Below are positions 44,228 through 52,266 of a stretch of DNA of 64,000 bases, in pieces; within the stretch, counting starts at the first letter, position 1; each line of letters begins with the position of its first letter. The notes under the pieces are model-generated. The model saw nothing but the letters and a program-made list of their open reading frames with translations, did no database searches and was not told where the DNA came from. The translations under genes were made by a program, and so were the position numbers. Origin of the DNA: G965225705 sp965225705 (GTDB lineage: Bacteria; Pseudomonadota; Alphaproteobacteria; Caulobacterales; Maricaulaceae); contig OZ245325.1 of the NCBI GenBank assembly GCA_965225705.1, positions 496,001 to 560,000 on the forward strand, read 5' to 3'.

Positions 44228-44345
44228 CAGGACAGGCAAAGACAATCAGACTGAAGGGGGTTAGGGTGAACCATATACACGAGGAGAGGTCCTAACCTTC
44301 TTCCCCGGTTTTCCTGAGGCAGGCCCCATCGTCAAAGCTCTGTTT

Positions 44346-44876
44346 TCAGCCGGCAGATGTTTCCGCATCTAAAACCCGCCCGACGGCATGCACAACAGAC
44401 GCAATTTTTATAGCCGTTTGAATGGCTTCAGGACTCATGCCGGCTTTGCGCAAATTCGCTTCATGAGAGGCCACACACTGGCCACAGCCATTTATGGCAG
44501 AAACGGCAAGGCACCAGAGTTCAAAATCCAGTTTCTCAACACCAGGACGGGCAATAGCATTCATACGGAGCCCTGCTGGCAGAGAGGTATAATCACCATG
44601 CCCAACAAGATGGGTGAAACGGTAATAAATATTGGTCATCCCCATCATAGCAGCAGCTGTCTTAGCGCCCTCTATGGCTTCCCTGCTGAGGACATCCTGC
44701 GCTGCTTTCTCAAAGGGCGCAAGAAGGGAAGAGGCACCCAGAGCATAAGCACTGGCTAAAAATGTGCCCCATTTTTTCTGGTCATCAAGCTTGTCTTCGC
44801 GCGCTAAAGAGGAAAGATTGAGTTTCAGGTCTTTCGCATATTCCGGAAGGGCAGCCTGCACAGACTCTAGCTTCAT
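44346..44876 (-). CDS. ahpD: Alkyl hydroperoxide reductase AhpD
   Basis: Carboxymuconolactone-decarboxylase-fold disulfide reductase that regenerates AhpC. The 176 residues carry the catalytic CxxC with downstream His (INGCGQCVASHEANLRKAGM). I start at 44876, seven bases after GGAG; a second ATG at 44879 abuts it. The gene is 82 bp downstream of ahpC on the same strand, the usual ahpCD pair. The open frame extending upstream overlaps ahpC and is not used. Confidence 0.93.
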   Translation of the reverse strand: MKLESVQAALPEYAKDLKLNLSSLAREDKLDDQKKWGTFLASAYALGASSLLAPFEKAAQDVLSREAIEGAKTAAAMMGMTNIYYRFTHLVGHGDYTSLPAGLRMNAIARPGVEKLDFELWCLAVSAINGCGQCVASHEANLRKAGMSPEAIQTAIKIASVVHAVGRVLDAETSAG

Positions 44877-44958
44877 CATATATCTCCCTGAGATGTATCT
44901 CTCTGACTGGTGGAGAGAGGCAGGATCAGACACAATCCTGCCCCCTTGTGTTCGTCCC

Positions 44959-45504
44959 TTAGAGCGTCTCACCACCAACGGGGCGGTTGCAGGGACATAA
45001 CTCATCTGTTTGGAGACCATCAAGAACACGCAAAGTGTCACCGGGATTACGGCCAACACTTAGGCCATTGACAGAAACATGCTGTATAACATTGTCAGGA
45101 TCCACAATAAAGGTTGCCCGTAAAGCGACACCTTCTTTACTGCGTATACCAAGAGCATTCATCAAAGAGCCTGTTGAGTCTGCAAATTGCCAGGACTGAA
45201 GACGGTTTAAGTCAGGGTGTGCCCTGCGCCAGGCCAGCTTACAAAACTCATTATCCGTAGACCCGCCCATCACCACGGCATCACGATCTTCGAAATCCTT
45301 ATTCAGACGTGTAAACTCAGCAATTTCCGTCGGGCAGACAAATGTGAAGTCTTTTGGATAAAAATAAATAATTTTCCACTTTCCTGGAAAACTTTCTTTA
45401 TTGAGGGCTTCAAAAGCTGATTCCCCATTTTCTTCATGATCATTAAAGCCCGGTTTCACACCAGTCACATCAAAATCAGGAAGTGTATCACCAATTGTCA
45501 GCAT
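44959..45504 (-). CDS. ahpC: Alkyl hydroperoxide reductase AhpC (peroxiredoxin)
   Basis: Typical 2-Cys peroxiredoxin, 181 residues. Peroxidatic Cys in DFTFVCPTEIAEF, conserved Arg region LRATFIVDP, and a resolving Cys near the C terminus in DELCPCNRP. It starts with ATG at 45504 (AAAGG upstream). Paired with ahpD, so reducing power probably comes through AhpD and lipoyl or thioredoxin partners, not AhpF. An imperfect dyad (ATATTTCC ... GGAATAT, near 45528-45550) sits just upstream and could be a redox-regulator or leader element; no OxyR gene is adjacent. Confidence 0.95.
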   Translation of the reverse strand: MLTIGDTLPDFDVTGVKPGFNDHEENGESAFEALNKESFPGKWKIIYFYPKDFTFVCPTEIAEFTRLNKDFEDRDAVVMGGSTDNEFCKLAWRRAHPDLNRLQSWQFADSTGSLMNALGIRSKEGVALRATFIVDPDNVIQHVSVNGLSVGRNPGDTLRVLDGLQTDELCPCNRPVGGETL

Positions 45505-45698
45505 AACATTATTTCCTTTTATTATGAATATTTCCCAATATCTGGAATATAGGTGCTGTGTTCTAAAAATTAAATTGAAGGGGGTGTTAAATTCCTGACA
45601 TAATTTTACAGGGTTTTTATGCTCTGACCTGATGGTGTCCCTGCAAAAACCGCCCTGGGCCCTCCCCATGTTCTGAGGCCTCAGAGCTCAAGAAAAAA

Positions 45699-46126
45699 GA
45701 TCGGACAGCCTGTAAGCCGGGTTCTGTCTCTCTTCAAAACCAGAAGATATGACGGTCATTCATCTGGGGCGTTCATTACTGAAGGCCTCATGCAACCTAC
45801 CCGAATGGTCAAGCGCAGAGACACGCCGTCTGACATATGTCAGACGCCATTCCTATTTGGTTTTGCTCCAGGCGGGGCTTGCCCTACCATCTTCATTGCT
45901 GAAGATGTGGTGCGCTTTTACCGCACCTTTTCACCCTTACCATCCTGTAAGCTCCTCTTATCAGAACAACAAGAGGGCTCAGAGGGATGGCGGTTTGTTT
46001 TCTGTGGCGCTTTCCCTGGGGTTACCCCCGCCGGGTATTATCCGGCACCTTGCCTCTGTGGAGCCCGGACTTTCCTCTCTTATGGGAGGTTTTTTCCCAT
46101 AAGAGCAACCGCCCGGCTGTCCGATC
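45699..46126 (-). ncRNA. rnpB: RNase P RNA (class A)
   Basis: About 428 nt on the minus strand. The 5' end (GATCGGACAGCC, 46126-46115) pairs perfectly with the 3' end (GGCTGTCCGATC, 45710-45699) as helix P1. The universal GAGGAAAGTCCGGGCTCC and the 3' conserved ACAGAACCCGGCTTACAG are present. A run of T follows the 3' end and serves as terminator. The catalytic RNA matures tRNA 5' ends. Confidence 0.95.
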
Positions 46127-46342
46127 ACAGGAAATTCTTTTCGCCTGAAAAAAGACAGAGGTCAAGAAGAGTTTTGGGGGAGAGCGGTTGACAGTGAGCA
46201 TCCGGTCTGTTGGTCACCCCTCACATTCTTACCGGGAGATAGGTGTGCTGTGCGCTTCCTGTCTGGCCTGCCTCTGTGTGAGAAAGTGCTGCTATGACTG
46301 AGCGCTATAGCAGTTCTGATACGCCTCTCTTTTTGTGAAGGT

Positions 46343-47407
46343 TCAGGGTTTTTGGTTCTTTGAGTTGTCTGTCTTCTGTCCAATAAGATTATATTTACGT
46401 GCGAGACCACGAAACTGGTGATAGGTCAGTCCCAGTCTTTGAGCTGCCCGCCCCTGATGGCCCTTCTCTTCTGTAAGGGCCTCACGCAGAAGGCGTGTTG
46501 AAAACCTGTCTGTCTGTGCGTAAAAATCCAGATGATCTTCTTTCAGAGGGGCGGCAGGCTCAGGCCTTACAGGTGTGTCTGTTTTGTGCGGGGCCCACCC
46601 TGCCCGGGGGGGTGTATGAGAGAGATCAAAAAGAACGAGGTCAATCTGATCAAGAGGTTCTGATATGCTTTGTTCAAGAAGGTGGAGCGCTGTATTGCGT
46701 TCAATGGTATGTTTAAACTCACGAATATTTCCTGGCCAGGCATGATGATGCAGTTGCTCCAGAGCATGGGGTGTGAAACCAGGGAACAAGGCTTCCCCGA
46801 GTTCAGCAGTTATTTTTTCAGCAAAGTATTCAGCCAGAAGGGGAATATCTTCACGGCGTTCCCGTAAAGGAGGCAGGGTGACGACGTCAAAACTCAGGCG
46901 ATCTAAAAGATCGGCACGAAATTTACCTTCTCTGACACGTGCCCCCATATCGGCGTTGGTGGCGGCGATGATACGTACATCTGCCTGTAAGGTTTCATCA
47001 CCCCCTAACCGCTCATAGTCACCATATTCAAGAATACGTAAAAGGGATTCCTGAATCTTAAGGGAAACATCCGCAATTTCATCCAGGAAGAGACTCCCCC
47101 CTTCTGCGCGTTCAAAACGCCCTGCGCGACGTTTAGTGGCCCCTGTGAAAGACCCTGCCTCATGACCGAACAGCTCAGAAGCTAAAAGCTCGTCAGATAA
47201 AGCCGCGCCATTGACCTGTATATAGGGGTGATTCCATCGTGGTGAGAGAAAATGTGCACGCCGTGCTGCCAGATCTTTGCCAACGCCCCTTTCCCCTAAA
47301 ATAAGCAAAGGACGCTGGAGTTTGCCTAAAGCTGTCACCCGTTCCATGGCTTTCAGGAAAACAGGTGACTGCCCAATAAGGGTGGGTACGTTATGATCAT
47401 ATTGCAT
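46343..47407 (-). CDS. pspF: Phage-shock-protein transcriptional activator PspF
   Basis: Sigma-54-dependent enhancer-binding protein that activates the psp operon; PspA restrains it. The 354 residues begin directly with the AAA+ domain, without a receiver: Walker A LILGERGVGKDL, sigma-54-contact loop written GSFTGA (E. coli has GAFTGA), Walker B GGSLFLDEIAD, then an arginine-finger region (FRADLLDRLSF) and a Fis-type helix-turn-helix at the end (GHQGRAAQRLGLTYHQFRGL). It starts with ATG at 47407 and is divergent from the psp genes, with the sigma-54 promoter between them. Confidence 0.93.
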   Translation of the reverse strand: MQYDHNVPTLIGQSPVFLKAMERVTALGKLQRPLLILGERGVGKDLAARRAHFLSPRWNHPYIQVNGAALSDELLASELFGHEAGSFTGATKRRAGRFERAEGGSLFLDEIADVSLKIQESLLRILEYGDYERLGGDETLQADVRIIAATNADMGARVREGKFRADLLDRLSFDVVTLPPLRERREDIPLLAEYFAEKITAELGEALFPGFTPHALEQLHHHAWPGNIREFKHTIERNTALHLLEQSISEPLDQIDLVLFDLSHTPPRAGWAPHKTDTPVRPEPAAPLKEDHLDFYAQTDRFSTRLLREALTEEKGHQGRAAQRLGLTYHQFRGLARKYNLIGQKTDNSKNQKP

Positions 47408-47450
47408 AAGGTTGGATTAGCTAAAACATAGGTGTAAATCAACAAAAAAA

Positions 47451-47465
47451 TAGTATTTTATACTA
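47451..47465. promoter_or_regulatory. Candidate upstream activating dyad for PspF
   Basis: Perfect inverted repeat TAGTAT-TTT-ATACTA, 77 bases upstream of the sigma-54 promoter core and 44 bases upstream of pspF. Position suits an enhancer site that could also autoregulate pspF. Confidence 0.45.
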
Positions 47466-47541
47466 AATTAAAAAATATCTGAAAACCTTCAAAAAAAATA
47501 AACACAATAAAAACATATAGTTATAATTTTTTTTCCTAAAA

Positions 47542-47557
47542 TGGCACGGTTTTTGCT
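47542..47557 (+). promoter_or_regulatory. Sigma-54 promoter of the psp operon
   Basis: TGGCAC-N5-TTGCT, with the GG and GC dinucleotides separated by the required ten bases. It lies 56 bases upstream of the first small gene and downstream of an AT-rich stretch, as in other psp control regions. Confidence 0.9.
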
Positions 47558-47612
47558 TCATATAAGGATAGGGGGTCATCAAACGACCTCTAACAAAAAA
47601 AGGAGCCCGGTT

Positions 47613-47762
47613 ATGCGACATGACACCACGACGACAGAACCAGATGCCAGGGCACAGGGATCAAGAATGTTCCGGCATTTTTGGCGCTATGTGCGGACCA
47701 GACGTCTGGAATGCTGGGGCTTTTTTCTGGTGGGTCTTTTTATAGGAAGACTTTTTTTCTAA
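47613..47762 (+). CDS. 49-residue membrane peptide leading the psp operon
   Basis: A short protein starting MRHDTTTTEPDARAQGS with a basic middle (FRHFWRYVRTRR) and one membrane helix at the end (GFFLVGLFIGRLFF). The ATG at 47613 has AGGAG eight bases upstream and lies directly after the sigma-54 promoter, so it is the first gene induced. I do not recognise a family. By position and topology it may be a small psp effector, comparable in size to PspD or PspG of enterobacteria but not evidently homologous. Confidence 0.65.
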   Translation: MRHDTTTTEPDARAQGSRMFRHFWRYVRTRRLECWGFFLVGLFIGRLFF

Positions 47763-47824
47763 GGCCCGTTTTACCTGCCTGCCCTTATAGACTGAGGGGG
47801 CGTTTTATAAAGAAGGAGAACATT

Positions 47825-48520
47825 ATGGGTGTTTTTTCACGTTTAGGAGATATTATTCACGCCAATGTCAATGCACTTTTGGACAAGGCTGAAGATCCTC
47901 AAAAAATTGCACGTTTGATGATTCAGGAAATGGAAGATACGCTGGTAGAGGTCCGCACAGCAGCGGCCCGTTCTATTGCAGAGCGTAAGCATCTTACGCG
48001 CCGTTTAGAGGATTTTGAAGCCTCAGCGCAGGAATGGCATGAAAAAGCGGAACTGGCTCTTCAGAAAAACCGTGAGGATCTTGCGCGCGGTGCTCTGGCG
48101 GCCAGGAAAAAAGCACAAAGCCAGGCTGAAGCCCTGCAGAAGGAAATCAAGCGTGTTGAGGAGAGTGTGCATCAGGCTGATGAGGATATGGTCAAGCTTC
48201 AAACCAAGCTGGATGAAGCCCGTGCGCGTCATAAGGCCCTGATGCTTCGGCAAAAGACGGCCCATAATCGCGTCCGCATGCGTGAACATATGCAGTATTC
48301 CCGTGTCGATGAGGCCCTTAACCGTTATGATCTGATAGAGCGTAAAGTAGAGGGTTTAGAAGCCAAAGCAGACTCTTTTGATCTTGGCGGACAGCCTTTG
48401 AATGAGGCTTTGCTGAACCTTGAAACCGATGAGGATGTTGAAAAAGAGCTGAGTGCTCTCAAAGAACGCGTGAAAGGCAAACCTGCTTCTTCCACACCAA
48501 AAGAAGAGATCCCGGTATAA
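47825..48520 (+). CDS. pspA: Phage shock protein A
   Basis: Peripheral inner-membrane protein of the PspA/Vipp1 (ESCRT-III-like) family, 231 residues, that supports damaged membranes and inhibits PspF. It opens with the amphipathic helix MGVFSRLGDIIHANVNALLD, then long charged coiled-coil helices to residue about 215. I use ATG 47825 with AAGGAG upstream; the frame is open into the previous gene but unconserved. Second gene after the sigma-54 promoter. Confidence 0.96.
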   Translation: MGVFSRLGDIIHANVNALLDKAEDPQKIARLMIQEMEDTLVEVRTAAARSIAERKHLTRRLEDFEASAQEWHEKAELALQKNREDLARGALAARKKAQSQAEALQKEIKRVEESVHQADEDMVKLQTKLDEARARHKALMLRQKTAHNRVRMREHMQYSRVDEALNRYDLIERKVEGLEAKADSFDLGGQPLNEALLNLETDEDVEKELSALKERVKGKPASSTPKEEIPV

Positions 48521-48554
48521 AGCCAGGATTTATAAATATTGAAAGGAAAATATC

Positions 48555-48812
48555 ATGAGTACTGGTATTGTAGCGATTGTTTCCCTTTTTATCGTTCTGC
48601 CTGCGGTTATTTTGCATTATGTCACAAAAATGCGTTCTCAAAAAGGCTTAAGCCCGGAAGAAGAGCATATGCTGAAAGATCTCTGGCGGGATGCCAAACG
48701 TATGGAGGACCGTCTTGAAGCTATGGAGGCTATTTTAGAAATTGAGCCCCCTAAATGGCAGGATATTCAGGACAAAACGCATCATGCAAAGCGTTCGGGA
48801 CGCCCGCATTAA
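48555..48812 (+). CDS. pspB: Phage shock protein B
   Basis: Small inner-membrane protein of 85 residues. One N-terminal helix (GIVAIVSLFIVLPAVILHYV) is followed by a charged coiled coil (LSPEEEHMLKDLWRDAKRME and LEAMEAILE). With PspC it senses envelope stress and releases PspF from PspA. It starts with ATG at 48555, 34 bp after pspA. Confidence 0.92.
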   Translation: MSTGIVAIVSLFIVLPAVILHYVTKMRSQKGLSPEEEHMLKDLWRDAKRMEDRLEAMEAILEIEPPKWQDIQDKTHHAKRSGRPH

Positions 48813-48858
48813 ACACCACATGTTTTTATCACCTAAAAATCAGGAAGGAGTTTCTCTT

Positions 48859-49269
48859 ATGTCTGACGATCTCAATCATTCTCCCAACCCGCACCGTCTC
48901 TATCGTGATAAGGAAAAAGGTATTATAGGGGGCGTATGTGCCGGTTTGGCTGAGTATGCAGGGTTTGATACATCTTTGGTTCGCTTTGCTGTGATTATTT
49001 CTCTGCTCTTTTTCTTTCCTATCACTGTTTTAGGGTATGTGATTGCCTGGGCTGTGATACCAAAGCGCCCTGCATACAGAAACAGCGTGTCTTCAGAAGA
49101 GGGTGTCTTCTGGCAGGGTATCACCCATAACCCAAAGACCCTTTTGTCGAACATCCATTATCATTTCCGCCAGATGGACAAACGCTTACAGAAAATGGAG
49201 CGTCTGACCACCTCAGAGGAATGGCGTCTGCGTCGACAATTTCGTGAACTTGAGGATGAAAAGACCTGA
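48859..49269 (+). CDS. pspC: Phage shock protein C
   Basis: Membrane stress sensor of 136 residues with the PspC domain: LYRDKEKGIIGGVCAGLAEY followed by the helix-turn region and a membrane helix (FPITVLGYVIAWAVIP), then a polar coiled-coil C terminus. I use ATG 48859 with AAGGAG upstream. The last recognisable psp gene; the gap to the next gene is 91 bp. Confidence 0.93.
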   Translation: MSDDLNHSPNPHRLYRDKEKGIIGGVCAGLAEYAGFDTSLVRFAVIISLLFFFPITVLGYVIAWAVIPKRPAYRNSVSSEEGVFWQGITHNPKTLLSNIHYHFRQMDKRLQKMERLTTSEEWRLRRQFRELEDEKT

Positions 49270-49360
49270 AGCGGGGAGGGGCATGCCCCCTGCCCATTTT
49301 GGCAGCACAACAGCCCTGTCATAACTTTGGCAGAGGGTTTTTCTTAAAAGGAGTGGACAG

Positions 49361-49756
49361 ATGAACAGCTTTTTACAGGCAGGTTTAGCTTTGCTGACAG
49401 GTTTTGCTCTTGGAGCCTATATGTTTTTAGGGGGATATATCAGGGGCCCTGTTTCCCCTTCTTCAAACATTCCGGTGCTTAAGAAGGTGGCATTTCTCCC
49501 TCCTTTGGCACGGGAGATAAATTTCTCATCTTCTCTGCTCTGTTCTGTCAACCTGGGTCAGATGAAGGACCTCCGGCACAGGCCTTTTTTTAAAACAGCT
49601 CATAAAGGGCCTGTGATCAGGATAACATTTGGTTCTGCTGTTTTGGGCCTGTCTTTACGGGAAGGCCGGATAGTGCCTCTTCCTTCTTATGAGGATCCTC
49701 CCCTTTTTGGACTTGATATGTATGATGGCAGGCCCTGGGTTTCTCTTCGACTGTAG
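49361..49756 (+). CDS. Uncharacterised membrane-anchored small protein
   Basis: A 131-residue protein that I do not recognise. It starts with a hydrophobic segment (LQAGLALLTGFALGAYMFLG) that is either a signal anchor or an uncleaved helix, then about 105 residues of mixed character (FKTAHKGPVIRITFGSAVLG; YEDPPLFGLDMYDGRPW). The ATG at 49361 has AAGGAG eleven bases upstream. Same strand as pspC, 91 bp downstream, so possibly co-induced by envelope stress. Confidence 0.6.
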   Translation: MNSFLQAGLALLTGFALGAYMFLGGYIRGPVSPSSNIPVLKKVAFLPPLAREINFSSSLLCSVNLGQMKDLRHRPFFKTAHKGPVIRITFGSAVLGLSLREGRIVPLPSYEDPPLFGLDMYDGRPWVSLRL

Positions 49757-49843
49757 GGGGGGAATTTCTGTCATATCAGAACGTCTCTGCAGGAGACCAG
49801 CCTCTTGCCAGCACAATATGCACTTTATGGGAGCTACACACAA

Positions 49844-49887
49844 AAAGGAAGAGGTTAAATAAACACAGAAAGGAAGAGGTTAAATAA
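49844..49887 (+). repeat. Short tandem direct repeat with Shine-Dalgarno-like core
   Basis: The 19-base word AAAGGAAGAGGTTAAATAA occurs at 49844-49862 and 49869-49887 (25-base period), 72 bases upstream of the next gene. Function unknown. Confidence 0.7.
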
Positions 49888-49958
49888 GCTTTAATAAAGT
49901 AGATGTATTTTAAAGCTTTACTGGTTTTCAGACCTTCTCACAATAAGGACAGGATATA

Positions 49959-51002
49959 ATGCTTAAAAAACTATGGTTTCAGGGTATGTTACTTTTCGCC
50001 TCACTATTTTTGGTAAAGGGGGCTTTCGCAGTTGAAGAAGCGCCATCAACGGTTAGGGCAAAATATGTTGAGCCCTCTGCAACGCGTCTGTTAAAGCCAG
50101 GTGAAAAAATTGGTGATCTTTATACACGTAATGTGAAGCAGGATTATATTCTTCAGCGCCTGACAAAACGCACATACTGGTTTCAGCGCCAGTATTACAG
50201 CACCATTTTTTATGTGGGTGATCAGGGGGTCCTTGTATTTGACCCTTTGCAGGGAAGCGAAAAACAGCTGAGAGAAGCTATCGCCAGTGTCACACAACTT
50301 CCCGTGACTGCTGTTGTTTATTCCCATGACCATGCCGACCATATTGGTGATTCTACCCCCTTTATTGAGGGCATCAAAAAAGATTGGGGGATGCCGCGTG
50401 TTATTGCGTCTAAAGCCACAGCGGATAAAATGGATTTTTTGGACAGTTCTTTTTTGAGACCTACAGAAATTGTAGACTGGCCAAACGGATCCTTTACCTT
50501 TGAGGGAATGAAAGTTGATTTTCATGGTTTTCAACATGCTGCACATACCGATGATCATGGTATATGGTACCTTGCCCAGGAAAAAACAGTTCATCTCCCG
50601 GATCATATTAACCCTGATCAGCTTCCTTTTTTTAGATTTGGGGGGTCAGAAAACTATGTTTACTACCCAATCAATCTTGAAAAATTAGCGGGCCTTGACT
50701 GGGTTTATCTCAGTTCTGGTCATGGCAATATTGGCTCTAAAGCTGATATAGAGTTTTATCAAACCTTCCTTCAGGATCTGGAAAAGGCTGTGCGTGAAGC
50801 CATGGCAACAACCCCGTGGGGAACAGGTGTTGATCCAGAAAAAGTAAATGCGCATACGGCTTTTTTTAACGCATGGCACAAGGCTGTTGCCAAAAAAGCA
50901 ACGGATGCTCTGCGTCCAAAATATGGTCTTTATTATGGTTTTGAAGATGCAACACCGTCTAATGCTGAAATGGTATCAGAAGCCCTCTTCTCTTATCAGT
51001 AA
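49959..51002 (+). CDS. Exported metallo-beta-lactamase-fold hydrolase
   Basis: A 347-residue MBL-fold protein with a signal peptide (KLWFQGMLLFASLFLVKGAFA|VE), hence probably periplasmic. The metal motif HxHxDH is intact (YSHDHADHIGDSTPF), with further candidate metal His in FHGFQHAAHTDDHG and LPDHINPDQ. No lactamase or glyoxalase-specific signature is seen, so the substrate is open. The ATG at 49959 is followed directly by the basic n-region. It stands alone between the psp region and hemW. Confidence 0.82.
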   Translation: MLKKLWFQGMLLFASLFLVKGAFAVEEAPSTVRAKYVEPSATRLLKPGEKIGDLYTRNVKQDYILQRLTKRTYWFQRQYYSTIFYVGDQGVLVFDPLQGSEKQLREAIASVTQLPVTAVVYSHDHADHIGDSTPFIEGIKKDWGMPRVIASKATADKMDFLDSSFLRPTEIVDWPNGSFTFEGMKVDFHGFQHAAHTDDHGIWYLAQEKTVHLPDHINPDQLPFFRFGGSENYVYYPINLEKLAGLDWVYLSSGHGNIGSKADIEFYQTFLQDLEKAVREAMATTPWGTGVDPEKVNAHTAFFNAWHKAVAKKATDALRPKYGLYYGFEDATPSNAEMVSEALFSYQ

Positions 51003-51036
51003 ACAAGACCATAAAACACATGCCAACACACATATT

Positions 51037-52191
51037 TTAAGTATAGGCTAACGCGTGAGCAATGCCATCTGTGAGAGCCCGGCCCCGGGGGGTGACACAT
51101 AAACGCCCTGAGGTCGTGCTCAGCAGGCCTTCCTCACAGACCACAGACAGGCTTTCACCATCAAGAGGGTGGCCCGCCTCCTCTTCAAGACGGGCTCTGT
51201 CCACCCCTTTTTGTGTCAGGCGAAGCCCCATAAGAAGGCGTTCATTTGCCCTGTCTTTGGGGGTCAGGGCTTCAAAAACTGCAAGGCCAGACCTGTGATC
51301 CCGGAGGTGGTCACAATAGGTTTCAGGTGTTTTGACGGTTTCAAAGGCATAGCGTACACCCTCAAGGGTTAGCCGTCCATGAGCCCCGGGCCCAAGGCCT
51401 AACCAGTCACCACTTTGCCAGTATACAAGATTATGACGTGAATATGCTTCAGATGTGCGTGCATGATTTGACACTTCATAAGAGATATAACCAGCCTCTT
51501 CACACAGGTTTTGGGTGAGGTCATAAAAGTTTTCAGACAGGTGTTCATCAGGTAATAAGACCCGCCCGCGCTGTATAGCCCTGTCCAGAGCTGTCCCTGT
51601 CTCCCGCGTTAAGGCATAAAGGGAGAGATGTTCTGCCCCCAGTGTAAAGACCTCTTTTAACTCTCTTTCCCATGCTGACAGGCTCTGCCCGGGGCGGCCA
51701 TACATCATATCAAGAGAAACACGGGGAAAGACGTTCAGGGCCTTTTCTATACCCTGCCGTGCTGTTGTGACCGTATGGGTGCGCCCTAAAGTTTTAAGGG
51801 CCTCATCCTCCAGGGCCTGGACACCTAAGGAGAGACGCTGAAGCCCTAAAGATGCCAGGTTTTGAAAATGATCCTGATCATCGGGATTGGCTTCAAGGGC
51901 AAGCTCTGTATCAGATAAAATACCCCAGGCTTCATCTGCTGTTTCAAGGCATTGCGTGAGCCAGCCAGCCTGCATAAGCGAGGGTGTTCCCCCCCCAAAA
52001 TGAAGACTGACAAGGCGTCGGGGCCCTGTCTTTTCCCGCCACAGGCGCATATCCACACATATAGCCTCTGCAAGAGCTGTATGATCACGGTTGCGATGAC
52101 GATACACATTAAAATTGCAGTACGGGCAAATTTTTGTACAATAAGGCCAGTGTATATAAAGGGATAAGTCTTCATATACATGATCTGTCAT
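51037..52191 (-). CDS. hemW: HemW-type radical SAM protein (coproporphyrinogen oxidase-like)
   Basis: A 384-residue radical SAM enzyme of the HemN/HemW superfamily. The cluster motif CxxxCxxC is in YIHWPYCTKICPYCNFNVY; FGGGTPSLM and GLQRLSLGVQALED follow as in the family. The length is shorter than HemN (about 455) and matches HemW, a haem chaperone, not a coproporphyrinogen oxidase. I use the ATG at 52191 (AAGGA eight bases upstream); one at 52212 is seven codons earlier. Divergent from lplT. Confidence 0.9.
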   Translation of the reverse strand: MTDHVYEDLSLYIHWPYCTKICPYCNFNVYRHRNRDHTALAEAICVDMRLWREKTGPRRLVSLHFGGGTPSLMQAGWLTQCLETADEAWGILSDTELALEANPDDQDHFQNLASLGLQRLSLGVQALEDEALKTLGRTHTVTTARQGIEKALNVFPRVSLDMMYGRPGQSLSAWERELKEVFTLGAEHLSLYALTRETGTALDRAIQRGRVLLPDEHLSENFYDLTQNLCEEAGYISYEVSNHARTSEAYSRHNLVYWQSGDWLGLGPGAHGRLTLEGVRYAFETVKTPETYCDHLRDHRSGLAVFEALTPKDRANERLLMGLRLTQKGVDRARLEEEAGHPLDGESLSVVCEEGLLSTTSGRLCVTPRGRALTDGIAHALAYT

Positions 52192-52266
52192 TTTTGTATG
52201 TTCCTTCTGCATGATTGCCTGTTCTTTTTTATCGGGAAAAACATAAAAAGAAAAGTATGATAACCT

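Noticed and set aside
45749..46191. Two plus-strand frames opposite rnpB
   Set aside because: They are antisense to a fully conserved RNase P RNA with intact helix P1 and core; no coding signature.
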